The notes: a model not told the origin generated them from the sequence alone. A DNA stretch of 64,000 nucleotides from Phylloscopus collybita (GCA_027886175.1 JAJNNQ010000075.1:83431001-83495000); one strand, 5' to 3'; shown: positions 37,101-49,092, counted from the first letter of the stretch. Program-made: numbers and translations.

Positions 37101-37814
37101 CTGCACTACAAGTCAGGTGCTATGTGGGATGATTCCATACTACCACTTTGTGATTGAAACATCAGCATGTCACCATTTGCCTCTAATAATCTTATAACCA
37201 GAGGAAGCCCTGGCCCCTGGAGGGCAAGCAGTTTTGAAAGGAGTCAGCAGCAGCATTCTCCTCTCCACCTCAGAGCTGAGACTTCAGCAGGAACCAGAAG
37301 TGTCTGCCTCTCCTGGGAACAAGGTAACTTCAACTATCTGCAAAGGATAGAGCCACCTGAGGCACTAAGAATTGTATTCCCATTTTTTTTTGTTGGTATG
37401 TTCAAATATGAGGGTTTTGTAATCACGGCATTTGCCTGTTTTGTACTAATTGTCAGCATGTTTTGAATCCACTGCACATTTCCAAGACTGTGTAGAAGAG
37501 GGGTAGGAAGCTCACAAATCTCAAGAAAACTGGCAGCTGGATGGAGAACTCTCTGTCTGCTCCCACCCCTCACAACACAGCAGGGAAAACATTTGCTATT
37601 CACCCTTTGTGCATTTTCTTTGATTGCAGACTGCTGATCAGTCAGCCCATGCATTAACATGAAATAACCACAGTAAATGCTGTTTATCTCTGATAGGGCT
37701 GCCATAGGAAGTTGAGCACATTTTTGGGGTGATAGACAGAAGAACAAAGACAATTCTGTAGAAGACAAGTCCTCACTAGTTCTGCCACTCATGAAACAAT
37801 TTGGCATTTTCTTA
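34156..37814. other. Noncoding stretch without supported genes
   Basis: Around 34860-35060 the sequence is AT-rich, of non-repetitive texture, and includes TTAATTCACGTTC. It could be conserved but shows no defined signal. The GGGCCC palindromes lie at 35667-35703. The segment 35800-36700 is GC-richer with opposed frames on both strands. The 186-codon minus frame at 37334-37894 spans the hairpin at 37.8 kb and has no recognisable domain. Confidence 0.6.
35667..35703. repeat. Two adjacent palindromes built on GGGCCC
   Basis: ATTTAGGGCCCTAAAT (35667-35682) is a perfect 16-base palindrome. Overlapping it, ATAAGGGCCC (35681-35690) pairs with GGGTCCTTAT (35694-35703) with one G-T wobble around TAA. 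The element thus contains a partial direct duplication of AAGGGCCCTAA-like sequence as well as inverted symmetry. Confidence 0.92.
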
Positions 37815-37842
37815 ATTTTGAGCATTATCAAATGCTCAAAAT
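37815..37842. repeat. Perfect hairpin: 12-base arms, 4-base loop
   Basis: ATTTTGAGCATT and AATGCTCAAAAT are exact reverse complements around the loop ATCA. It is AT-rich with no coding context. Confidence 0.95.
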
Positions 37843-38957
37843 GCTTCTCTTCCCCTTTGTAGTGGAGCCTCATGGAAAAGAAAAATGATTCCAAAATGGG
37901 AATGGAAACCTGGTGTGTGTTTGAACCATCAGGCAGGTGAGATAATTAAGAGCTGTGAGAATGTAATGTCTAGGGGAAACAGAAGAACTTTGATAGAGAC
38001 ATTTTGATTCCAAATAAAAAGAAAATTATTTTACCTTAGGTTTCTGTGATTTTCCTCCTAAATCTCTGCTCTTTTCAGTTATTTGCTCTAAAGGACTGGC
38101 TCTTTTTCAGTGACTAGAAGTGGTCTGAGCAGTTCAAAGAGAGGGGGAGATACAAGGAGCTTGGGGATAAGACTTACAAGTAACTTTCAAGGAAAATATT
38201 ACAGCTTTAACAGCTACAAAGGGCAGACTTCCACTGTATCTAGGAGAGCGCCCTGGGTTGTTGCCAGGAGCAAGTTGCTGATAATGGCTGCAAATATATC
38301 TGTTAGTGAAATGTTAAGCTCCTTGACAGAGTTTTTGGGTTTTCAAAGTGACAGTTTTCCATTAAAATTTATGTCATAAGAATTTGAGGTGGGGCAAAAT
38401 TGGAACCATTTGTTGACTGAATCTGGCAACTGGTTGATAAAGAGCATGGGACTGAAGACTCCCTGCTTACAAATTGCAGCATTAAAATCCAACTAACTGT
38501 CATCTAATCCAACTGCAACAGAACAAAATGCCTGGCCACGAGGATCTCCTTATACTCAGGATCAAAGTTTGTAAAACCAGAGCTGCAGCCCCTCATCCCT
38601 GTATCTCTCAGGAAAAAAATTTTATAACAAAGTATTTTGAAATAGCTTAAACTCCTGGCAAAATCTAGTCTGCAGCAAAAGTGACAGAAATTAGACCAAG
38701 AGAAGTCTTTGCTTTGCTTCCCAGGTTATAGGAATTTACTGTCTATCCCCCAACCTCTTTCATCCATTTGGCCTACTGCCTTGCCTGCCAAATCATCTAC
38801 ATAGGGAAGAGAGAAGGTGAGAGGAAGGTAGACTAAGGAGAATTACTAAAATAAAAAATAAATAAAAAAAAAAAATCCCAAAACAGTTTGGCAAAGCTCC
38901 TGTTGATTTCAGTGGGTGTGGACTTCATCCTCTGTTTCAGGTACTGTCTGAAGAACA

Positions 38958-38983
38958 CCTTAGGTCTGTGTGCAGACCTAAGG
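38958..38983. repeat. Perfect hairpin: 11-base arms, 4-base loop
   Basis: CCTTAGGTCTG and CAGACCTAAGG are exact reverse complements around the loop TGTG. It is too short for a microRNA precursor and has no T run after it. Confidence 0.95.
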
Positions 38984-39880
38984 GGCTTGGGAGGTCTTAT
39001 GAACCTAATTGTACCTGAGCTAATTGAGAAAATAGCAGCTCCAGGAACTTTCCTGACCACTTTCCTCATTCCCACCAAACAGCTTCTTTGGTCCCAAACC
39101 TGTGAAAGGCTACACCCAAGGTTAACTTTAGGTGTGTGTGTATAGTCCCATATCCACTAAGTCACTAGGCATGCAGATATTGGAGTAGTTGGGACCTTGG
39201 ACAGTTTTGTCCAAAGATTTCAAATCACAGGCAAAGAGGACAGCAAAATTTATACTTCAGAGAACTAGGTGGATGAGAGACTGATCTCCTAAACTCAGCT
39301 TTGCTTAGGTTTATAAACTATAGCTCATTAAATGACTTCATCTTTAACAGCTTCTAAATATTATGATTTTAAATGACATTTATATTTAACATCAGAAAGC
39401 AGCATACTACTAGCTCTTCTAAATGAAATGTGCTTTTTATTGAAGAAGAATTATGCATTAAAGTTCAAATTCATGAAAATGAAAACCCTCAGGCTTATCT
39501 AAACACATGCATAAAATAAAGCAAATATTTATGTGTTTCCTGAATCAGTATCTGAATGAATTGGTTTTGCTGAATAAGCATAGAAGGACCATAGGTCTCA
39601 AAACAAAGTAATTTTAACTATTTTCAGTAAGTATTTTCATCTTACCTTGTGTATCTCTGTCAACTGTGATGGGCTGAAGCCAGATTCTTGCAGGCAGGAA
39701 AAATGAATGCACAACACCCTTGGAAACTGATCTTTGTTGTGTTGTCTTTCCACTTGTAGAAACAAAAACCACCAAACAAGCATTTTGTCATTTTTATGTA
39801 CAAAACCATGACCAGCATGTTAAAATACTATATTTTACATTTTTATACAAATTAGCAATTGAAAAGTCACACCTCAGCAG

Positions 39881-39912
39881 TTGTTTATGTCACATGACTG
39901 GACTATCAATCA
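39881..39912. promoter_or_regulatory. Compact cluster of motif-like sites
   Basis: Within 32 bases lie TTGTTTATG (forkhead-like), GTCACATGAC (MITF/USF M-box-like) and ATCAATCA (PBX-HOX composite-like), without overlap. The spacing is what one sees in enhancer cores. The evidence is motif identity only. Confidence 0.2.
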
Positions 39913-40340
39913 TAATAATAACAAACCAGAAGATTTTTAAGCTAGCGCACTTCTGAGTGTTCAACCAAAATTGAGAAAAATGGGGAAAACACATAATATA
40001 TCTTAGGAGTAGTAATGTCCTGTTATTGTTAAAAAACTGCTGGGACCTCATTAGTGACTATGAAAACATCATCTGTGAATACCGTGAGGCAATAAATCTA
40101 CAGTGTCCAAGGAAGAGGGGGGGAAGAGAGCAAGCACAACGTGTGTATTTGCCATTTTTTCTTACCCAGCTGTGAGTTAGTAATTTCCATCTCTGCTTGC
40201 CAAACAGCTTCCAGAAACTATTACTGATTATGTGAATTCAATAGGCTGCTAATGAACGATAAGATAATGGGTCTATGCTCAAGACTGCAGGAGACAAATA
40301 GTTGTTTACGTGTCAAATTCCTTTTCCACTTGGGTAATTT

Positions 40341-40355
40341 CACACACACACACAC
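40341..40355. repeat. Short (CA)n microsatellite
   Basis: Seven CA dinucleotides ending in CG. A second alternating purine/pyrimidine stretch, GTGTGTGTGCATGTGTGTG, lies at 51310-51328. Both are short. Confidence 0.85.
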
Positions 40356-40659
40356 GCTTTTGAAGACCCATTTTATAGCACTCTAGCTCCAAGCCAGGGC
40401 TGATAATGCAGCAGGTATGGCCCTTTCATCTCCAAATGAAATACTAGTTTTTGTAGTATACCATTGATGATCAATTTTCCATATCTTTTAATAAAGCAAG
40501 CAGTGCTTTAAAAATACCGAACTATCAGTTTTTTGGAGGGGAGAATGGACTGAATGAATGACGAAAAGCATAACTTATGGATGAATTCTGAAATACATTT
40601 GTGTAAATATGTATTTTGAAAGACCCAGCATAAACAGACTTGTGATAGGACTTGCCTAC

Positions 40660-40972
40660 CGTGATAGCTACATTAGCAGAAGTTTATAATGCTTTCCACC
40701 CCAGACAATTTTATCATCTGTCAGCCTCCTACAGCCACAGTGCGACCAGGCACAAATCCATTGCTGTCATAAATACATGCTCTTGCGTTGCCGTGGAATT
40801 TGGCTCTGTATTTGCAGAGCTCACGTCACCTGTCATTGAAATGTGGCTACTTCTACTGAGGAAAAGCAGCACTGCCAGCAAGATTGTTTTTAGCAGGGGA
40901 AGCGAAGGGTAACAGAGCCAACTAAACTCGCTTGAGAGCTGACGTCGGAAGAACACAAGGTAATGACCTTGG
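40660..40972. promoter_or_regulatory. Candidate regulatory segment with retained CpGs
   Basis: About nine CpGs occur within roughly 290 bases although the segment is not especially GC-rich, unlike its surroundings. Motif-like sites include CACGTCA (40822-40828), overlapping CACCTG and TGTCA (40827-40835, E-box and MEIS-like), TGACGTCG (40940-40947, CRE-like) and TGACCTTGG (40964-40972, the ERR/NR5A half-site inverted). Motif matches alone are weak evidence, and no core promoter is visible. It might be a conserved enhancer or chance. Confidence 0.25.
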
Positions 40973-41920
40973 AGCCATTAACTGGAATTCCCTCAGGACA
41001 CTGGGTCTATCCACTCATACATGTCTGAGAAATGATACCAGGTCTCTAATGGCTGTAAGTACAGCAGAGACTGAACAAGTGGAAACTATGTGCTCTGTTG
41101 AAAATTATACATTGGTTTTTGCACGGAACCCCAAATTTTTTGACTGTGAGTTTTCACTTTAGGCCCTTTTTTTTGCATTTGGTCCCAGTACAGAGGACCC
41201 TAGGTAGGTGATAGTCTGAAACTGAGTGCCTTGTTTGTACATTGTACCTTCAAAAGCACTGAGAAAGCAAACAGAAAAAGACTTATCTTCCAAGATACTG
41301 GGTATCTTGTCTCTTCATGTGAAAATGAAGTATTGGGAAGTAAGTTCCATCGAAAAATCGAACATTTCCAATATCAGCCTCAGGAATTGGCAAAAGCAGT
41401 AGCTGTCTAGCACAGTGCCCTGCCAAGGCAGTAAACCATCTGTTTCCAGTGGTTTATTCATGCCGGGGCTTTGGACAGTGAGGCTTATAGATGTGGGGCA
41501 GGCTGGGTTTCTGTGGTGCTGGGTAGCTCCAATGTCCCCCCTGGTGGCAGGAAGAAAGGCAAGGCCATTCCCATACAACTGTCTCACAGAACCCCCCGTC
41601 TCAGCCCTACTTTTCTCATTTTCCAATGGAAGGGGCAGCCTGGTCCCACATGAGTCCTGTGGTCTTGAACAGCTGAGTTTTGCTTAGTTTCAGAAAAGCC
41701 TTGAGCCAGGTATCTGCAATCCCAGGATGTAAACTCAGAGATGGCTTGAAATACACAAATATTTGTTGGATTCCAAAGGCCCTTGCCTATTTGATGTAAG
41801 ATATGAAATACCCTGGAACTCACCCAATATGAAACACAGTCTCCAGAGCCTGAGAGCTTGTAAGACAAACTGTAAGTAACTTTCTGAAAATGATTAAACA
41901 AAGTTATGATTAGACAAATG

Positions 41921-42036
41921 AAAAAAAAAATCCACAAAAACAAAAACAAAACAAAACAAAACAAAAAACCAAAAAACCTCCAAACCAAAAAAAAAAAACC
42001 CAACCAAAACCAAACAGCAACAACAACAACAAAATC
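41921..42036. repeat. A/C-only low-complexity tract rich in CAAAA
   Basis: The plus strand is nearly all A and C: ten A, several CAAAA units, a 12-base A run, AACC groups and finally CAA triplets. There is only one G. It is the strand complement of the T/G tract near 24.8 kb. The 171-codon minus-strand frame that overlaps it (41584-42099) owes much of its length to this tract and has a Phe/Leu/Trp-rich stretch of no known family. Confidence 0.93.
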
Positions 42037-45000
42037 CCAATAAACTTCCCAAACCAGAGCAAGGTCAATGTTCCACTCAGTGTATCTGTGATGAGTCACT
42101 CTTTTGGGTTAACATGGACCTTACACTCACAAACACTCATTCTGTTTAAGCCATGCAGTAATGAAAAGGTCTCCTATGTTCTTATCATTATCACAATCCA
42201 TATCAGAATTCAGAATTCATACACACTCAGTCTCTTTTCCATGCTGTCTCTGCTTGTGGCATTAATGAATACAGAACAATCCTTAGAGGCCTTATCACAC
42301 AGTGAACCTGAAGACTTGTCTACTCAGTCTTACAGTACTTCTTGGACTCTAAGGATTATCTAAGACCTCTGCCTCTGACTACAGACTCTGTGATTATAGG
42401 AATTTATTTTAGACTTTCAAGCATACTAAAGCAAACTAAATACATAGAACAAGCTATACTATAGCAAATATAATGTCTCTAGAGAAAAAAATCTAAAATT
42501 CTGTGGTTATTTCTAGAGATCGTGAGCACTAAGCAATGTTGGCAGAATGTGTGGGACTTCTGGAACCTGGAAATCAGACAGAGTTGAAAATCAAATGTTT
42601 GTATGTTTGGGTTGAGCCTTGTTTATCGGTTTTATTGCCACTTCTCTGAAAGCTACTTGTTGCACTTTCACCATTTGAGGTGATCCATACCTTTTTGAAT
42701 GGTCTCACCTCTTGGCAATGGGAGCAGCAGCTTTTGAGGACCATGGAAGCTTAAAAGAGGAAAGTACGTTCTGGAGAAGCAGAGTTGGTTCTTGCTGCAA
42801 ACAGAACTGACAGCAGCACAAGTCAATCTAAACATCTGACCCTGCTCAGTCAAAGTACCACATCCCATTAGTCAAAAGTCAAAATGAGCCAGTCACGATT
42901 TACAGTAATCTGAAATAAAGCATTGGTGCGTGTCTTGGAGGGAATTCCAGGCTTTGTAATGGATCTAGTAGAACTGTGTGTTAATGTGGTCTGTATTAAT
43001 TTATGTTTTCTAAACATAGAAAGCTAATGGGAAAGCAAACAGTCCCTGCTGAGCTATATCTCTTGGAAGAAAAATCTCAAAGGCAGTAGGGAAAAGAGCA
43101 TATTGCTACTCATTTGTAAGAGTTGGTAGCTACTTCCTTCTCCTGGGCCAGTCTGTGCACAACCAGAAATGGTCGATTCAGGCACACACATGAGTGTAAA
43201 TTCAGTGATTTGCAACCTGTATGCATAGTATGCAAGCAAAGGACTTTGACAGACAAATGTGTTAATCTGGACAGAAGCTGGAATCACTAGGTGACACATT
43301 CACGTGGGCAGTCTTGCAACAGAAATGAAACTTTGTGGCAGATCTTTCTGTGTGGAGAAACCTTGCAACATAACTTTTCAAAACTTTTGTCAGAGAAATA
43401 TCTTGTATTTTTACTCTGTCTAGGAGCTTGCTGTGCTTTAAAATTAGACTAGAAGTGATGTTTTCATGCGCATCTTTGTCTACCCAAAATGGAAGAAATG
43501 GTAAATGGGGAAAAAAAAATCAGCTAGTTCTGTGTCTGTGTGTATATATCTCAACATTTAACTTCTGATTGCCTAAATCAGAATCCTATGTTTGGACTAA
43601 CTAGTGTAGCATTTGAGGTGAAAGAAGAATTTTTATGAAATTCAGAAGGACACCCCATCCTTTCCACCCCAAATTAGTGTTTCTGCTACTCCTCCTTCTT
43701 ACTGACTGTACCTATGTAGCATTACATTACCACATGAGCTGCTTGGCCTGTCTGGATAGCACAGTACTTTGAACAGGATTTTCAGTTCCATTGGGGGAAA
43801 TTCAAACATTCAGCTCCAAATAAAAGTCATAGGAATGTGCATGCACATCACTTAAGAAGTTTTAAAAACAAATTGCAGTTTTCTTGTGCGATGTTCTGCA
43901 ACAGAAGCATTAGATTAATGTATGCCAGTACTGGACCTGGGTTCAAATTTTCCCCTCTCCTGGCCCCACTAACTTAGTTTACTACATTGAAATTTCCTAA
44001 TTGTACTTTCTGATTTCTCTTAATTCTTTTTCTTTTCCTTTCACTCTCTTGAAGGTTTACTCTCTTGCCAGCACCATGCTACTTATCGTGCTTTAACAGT
44101 TGCTTTTTTTGATTCCATCTCCTTCTTCTTGAGGAAGGAAGAGCAACCTGAGTGCTTCATACATTCATCTCAAGTTATGAACTGCACTGTCAGCTAAGTA
44201 ACTAACAGAAACTAATTTAGTAATTGATAGAAACAATTATGCCTCTTTCAGATGAAATGTATCTTAAATGTTGAAAGCTTTTGCCAGAAGTCTGTACAGA
44301 AAATCCAGAGCCTCGAGAATGGAGCTAGAAAAATCTGTCCAATAATGGGGCACATTAATTGGACCCTCATGCCAGTTAACTCATCCATCATTTATGGCTC
44401 TTGGAGTCTGGGAACACTCCTGATTGCTGCCAGGGCTTTCAGTCCATTCCCTGCTTACACATGGGTGCATGCATTCTGCCAGACCTCTGACTCTGCCATT
44501 TTGGCCCCAGGTTCAAAGGCCTTCAGATGTGTCTGGCAGGTTATTCTTGGTTTATACCTCTGACAATGCTAATAGTAAGAGCAGATTTTGGCCTCACATT
44601 TTGCTTGTCAATTTGCTTTTCACTGAAGCTCATGCTAAAAGAGCAGAAGGAAGATCAGGGTGCAGCTTGACGGTCAACTTGAAGCCCAGATGAGTTCCAT
44701 GAGTTCCACTCATTGCAAGAGGTGACAAGATGACTCACAAAAAGTGTTAATTTCTGTGAAGATTACCACTATGGAAACCAAAAGAGGTGACTGTTGATAA
44801 ATATGTGGTTTCTGTAGAGATGGGTGATAACTGTTTTCAAATCTCATGAAAGAGCAATGTGAGCTACGTTCGTAGCAGAGTGCCTTGAGCTGAAAGACTG
44901 GTGACAGTCATAACCTTATTCCATACCTGTTGTGTCTCTGGAGGTGAGGCAGTGTTTATCAGTGACTGAGATTTCATTTCATATTCTGTTCTGCCCAGGC

Positions 45001-46562
45001 AGCTCCTGAGCCTGTGTGGAGTGTCATGCAGGCTTCTCCTCTCCTCCCTCCAGGCACAAGGAACAAGATGGAGGTTGGCCACTGGCTACAAAGCAAAAAA
45101 TATGTGCAATCCTTCAGGTTTTGATCATGCTTTATTCAGTTCAAGACACTAATATAGACATGGCAGAACTGAGAGGTCAGACATTTTTGCCCCAAAGCCT
45201 TTCCTGTTGGGGAATTGTAAAACATTTTCATGCTGAATTGTGAAACATCAAACAGCATTGCCAGAGAGAAGGCAAAGGCACCAAATAACAGGTTTAGACA
45301 TTCACTCAGGAAAATAGGATAAATAGTATTCCTTTTCTATTTGCTCTCCAATTAATTTTATGAACATATTTGTCAGTAGAAAATTCATAGGAGGAAGAAT
45401 CTCACATGAGTTTTATGCAGCATAATCCATATGCTTCAAATGCTTTTAGAAGGCCATTTTGAAGTTCTTTGGTTTGTTTGTTTTAAGAGTTGTGTTTAAC
45501 TGAGTGCCTGAGCATTTCCATGAAAATGAAGTAACCATCAAAGTGTACATTCATCACAAGTAAGCAAAAACATGTTTTAAGATGTACCTGCAACATACCA
45601 AAAGATACCTCAAAAATTTTATGAGCTCTAATTTTATCTATTATCTCCAACTCTTCTCCAAATTTTACTGATGCCTATGTTGCCAATAACATAATTCTAC
45701 AAACCCCAGAAAATTAAAATACTTACATGATTTCATTCTTTATTTTTATCTCCTCCTTTACACAACAACAGAAGGTACCTGATTGTGAGCTTACTATGTA
45801 TTACTGTACTAAAGCATGATGTGAATACTTGGTACAAATTTTGCTAAACTTTTCCACTTTCAGTTGCAATTCACTTTACTCATCAAGAATGATTCACTGG
45901 TAGTTGAAGGATGTGTCATTGGTCTAAGTGAACAGTATCAGTATCACATAATGTACATGTTATATTCTATTTTCTTCCTGTTTTCATTAAAATACACCAC
46001 TAGGAAAAAAAAAAAATAAAAGCAAAAGCAACCCAGTGATTTTCTCCCACTCATTTCCTGCACTCCATATTTCTGACTCAAAAAACCAGTGAAGCACCAA
46101 TATGTAAAAGCACTAATATTAAGTTCATCTAAACATTTCCATTCTGAAGGCCCAGTTTCAGTTATTTATTATTTTCATAAACTTTAGCCTTCTTGGCTGA
46201 ACTTTTTCCAGAGTTGTTCTCTTTCCAAGAGTGACTATTTTAGGAAAGTTTGAGCATGAATCAAGCAAAACCAAAACTTAACAAAAAATACACTTTTCCC
46301 ACCATTTCTCCCAAATCTTGCAGTTTCTTTGGAAAAGGTGTAAAGGCCAGGTCTTTTCAGACAAAAGGCTGGTATGTGGCAGATGAGTCTGTAAATGACA
46401 TGGAGCACAGGTACCTTCCAAAGTCCTTTTGAGAAAAGATTCGGATTTACCCAAATCATACATGCCCAAAGGTCAATTTCCACTGACATGCAGCTGTCAT
46501 ATGAACCTAGATACATTGCTTGGGGTTTTTTTCATAAATATTCAGAGACAATTGGTATGATC
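42037..46562. other. Noncoding stretch, nothing recognised
   Basis: Average to AT-rich sequence with short scattered frames only. The GACCTGGGTTCAAATTTTCC segment near 43934 vaguely recalls a MIR head but continues without similarity. A short duplication of GAGTTCCA lies near 44693-44708. An A run occurs near 46003-46014. Confidence 0.65.
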
Positions 46563-46615
46563 GCTTCCCCTTTTCTCAAATCAAGAAACTGAGACATGGG
46601 AGAGTGACTCAGTCT
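46563..46615 (-). mobile_element. Possible inverted MIR tail, short
   Basis: The plus strand has GCTTCCCCTTTTCTCAAATC followed by AAGAAACTGAGACATGGGAG and AGTGACTC. This resembles the inverted MIR tail 'cccattttacagatgaagaaactgagacac.gagaggttaagtgactt'. Only about 50 bases match and there is no head or core, so chance similarity remains possible. Confidence 0.4.
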
Positions 46616-47570
46616 AGGTTCCTATGTCTTCCCTTGGTACTCCTTCCATTCGTTTCTTCTCTAATTAGTAGTATTCTCCATGTTCTAAATTACATGCATT
46701 CCTTGTGGAGACAGTGCTGTGCAAAGAAAAGAGAACAAGTGATGGTAAAACCCTGTGTGTGCAGTCTGGGTGTAAATGGAGCAACCATGCAACCAACGCA
46801 GATATACTGTTAATGAACAGCTGGTTTACAACCAACTGAATACTCAAACTGCTTTCACACCGGGGGATTTTCTTGTCTTTTTGGAAGTCATGGCAAATAA
46901 ATGTCATGGCTGTCTCATTCACTTCATAACATCAGATCTGAGCGCTGAATCATAGTGTACTGACATGGAATTGAAACTTCTCTGTTGGGCCTCAGCCCAG
47001 AACTGCAGAGCTTTTAAAAAGAGTTTGGGGAGTCAGATGTCCAACTCCCACTGGCTTTCAGTGGAGTGCTCAGCCCTTCTCCATTGGGATTCTTTGTCAG
47101 GAGGACAAAGCCATGTAATGGCTTTTATTGCAGTATTTTTAACTGTTAACACATGAGTAACTGCACTGAAGCTTGGAGTTAAGTAGGTGCTAGATTGGGT
47201 GCATTCTGTTTACCCTCCATAACCCAAAAAAATCCAGAAGTGGTGGGGGGAAAAACCCAAGACAACTTCCCAGCTATGCTAAAATGCCTGACAAAAATAT
47301 GCACATTTTCTAAAATATTTGGGAGACTAAGACAAGGATGGGAAAATTATAGCTTTACATGAATTCCCAATCCCTTTTAATAAAGGAGCTCAGAGCTGGG
47401 GTTTTGTGTAATCAGCTGTCTCTGATGTTTCAGAAAACCTGCCTTCCTGGTCCATGTTCTTTATTCTGAAGAGACTTCATGATACTACACATAAAATTAT
47501 TTCAGAACAGCCTTTGTCAAAGATCACACATGTACATCAACTAAGAGGTTGTCTTACAAGAGGCATGGAG

Positions 47571-47595
47571 AAAAATTCTCACATGGAGAATTTTT
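47571..47595. repeat. Perfect hairpin: 10-base arms, 5-base loop
   Basis: AAAAATTCTC and GAGAATTTTT flank ACATG. The same place also shows a direct duplication of CATGGAGAA (from 47564 and from 47582), so inverted and direct copies overlap. Confidence 0.92.
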
Positions 47596-47708
47596 TCCTC
47601 ACTTTTTCCTCTCTCATTCTTTGCACAGGGTAACAAATACCCCCAAACAAATACTCACTGTGCAGAAATGAAAATTTTAATTTCTGAATAAGATAGGAGA
47701 TTATACCA

Positions 47709-47760
47709 AAGAATCATTAAGGATTGATGAAGACCTCCAAGATCATTTAGTTCAGTGCAA
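47709..47760 (-). mobile_element. Short inverted CR1 3' tail
   Basis: The plus strand reads GAATCATTAAGGATTGATG, then AAGACCTCCAAGATCAT, then TTAGTTCAGTGCAA. Apart from a few changes this is the reverse complement of the usual CR1 3' tail, in which a tail octamer is followed by a lysine-rich-looking GGAAAAGACCTCCAAGATCATC segment. Only about 50 bases are recognisable and no coding part remains. It lies about 1 kb from the larger inverted CR1 at 48.8-49.1 kb but is a separate piece, because both contain the same terminal part. Confidence 0.6.
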
Positions 47761-48787
47761 TTAGAGGCCCAATCATAATCCATTTATGTGAATTAGGGTG
47801 CGAGTGTAGTCTGCACAGAAATTTCCTTGCTTCTGAGTACTTAATTTCCCAAGTCAGTAACATCCTTTTGTATGATGGTGTGTTGTACAGATTTCCCCAT
47901 GCATAATGGTAAGCTGTGGAAATGGTAAGCCATGGTAGTGGTGAATAGAATCACTGTGACAGGGATGTGAATTGGTGTGATGTACGGCAGGGATGATGTT
48001 GCAGATCTGTACCAAACAGAATCAGATTTTTCATGTGGGTTTCACAGATATTTGCTGACAAGCACAGGAATGACCAGGAATCCTGGGTTCCAGCCAAGAT
48101 TATTTAAAGATAGGATGCTTTGGAGGGCACAGCCCATTTCAGCACCTCATTCTTGTCTTTGTTTCCCCTAATCTCCTTTTCTTAAACCCAACTGCCTCTG
48201 GTCTGATCTTTCCAGGATGTTCCTCTTCCTGGACTTAAACAAAGGCCAGGCTCTGCTCAAGCCCATTTAAACTTCAAGGCCTCCAAAGACCAGACTTGCT
48301 GGCTGACTGCTTTGTCCCTTGATGAATCCCCTTCACTGACCTAAGCCCTGTTCTGCTTGGTGAAGATGTTTCACAGGATCCTCCTAAGACATCGAAGCTC
48401 TCAGCAACATCTCCACTGCTGCAGGTTAAGCCATGTGTCACTTGGTTCCAGTAGACCCCAGAAACTTCAGCCCCTGGGCAGTTTTGCTCCGGTTTGTGCC
48501 TAAAATCTGGCCTGTCCTTTTCCAGTTTGTGCTCCTGTTGCTTCTTGGGTCCTCTTTGCCACCACAGTGCCCTTGACAGGATTAATCAGAATACTTTAGT
48601 CTCCTTCTACAGAGAAGAGGGAGGGGTCATTTGTTGAACAGATACAGTGTTTTGCTTTTTGGCACTGGCCACAGTTAGTGTTTTGTTGTATTTTTCTAGT
48701 AAAAGAAAACAAGAGGTCCATGAATAAGGCAAACAGGTCTCCTTGTCTAAACAAACACAAAGCTCAGATCAGTAGCCCAATGACAAT

Positions 48788-49092
48788 GGAATCATATCAT
48801 CATAAGAATGCTTTGGGTTCGAAATGAGCTTAGAGATCAACTGGTTCCAACTCCCCTGCCCTGGATAGGGACATCTTCCACTGGACCAGATTGCTCAGAG
48901 CACCATCCAACTTGCCCTTGAACACTTCCAAAGATGGGGCATCCACAGCTTTCCTGGGCAGCCTGTTCCAGTGCCTCACCCTCACACTAGAGAATTTTTT
49001 TCCAATATCTAACTTAAATATACTCTCTTTCAGGTTGAAGACATTCCTCCTTGTCCTGTCACTACACACTCTTGTAAACAGTCTCTTTTGCT
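48788..49092 (-). mobile_element. CR1 LINE, inverted 3' fragment with open RT C-terminus
   Basis: This is a CR1 copy read on the minus strand. The plus strand shows the reverse complement of the CR1 tail: degenerate AATCAT-type octamers at 48789-48810, then TTTGGGTTCGAAATG and a GGTTCCAACTCCCCTGCC block. On the minus strand 48830-49069 stays open for 79 codons. It includes RVRHWNRLPRKAVDAPSLEV and GKLDGALSNLV, the recognisable C-terminal end of the CR1 ORF2 protein. The endonuclease and the reverse-transcriptase core are missing, so it cannot move by itself. The lack of stops over about 240 bases suggests it is younger than the copy near 57 kb. Confidence 0.93.

Larger units (their letters stand above)
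37843..40340. other. Noncoding stretch, nothing coding recognised
   Basis: It holds the 38958-38983 hairpin, an A-rich tract at 38849-38876 and the motif cluster at 39881-39912. A GATAAGATAATGGG segment near 40259 and TGTTTACG near 40304 are single motif-like sites of the GATA and forkhead types. No repeat family is seen. Confidence 0.6.

Noticed and set aside
37334..37894. 186-codon open frame, minus
   Set aside because: No known domain, spans a perfect hairpin of likely mutational origin, and shows no splice or promoter context.
38480..38620. CATCTAATCCAACTGCAAC, similar to an inverted CR1 tail
   Set aside because: The similarity ends after about 20 bases and the expected CR1 blocks do not follow.
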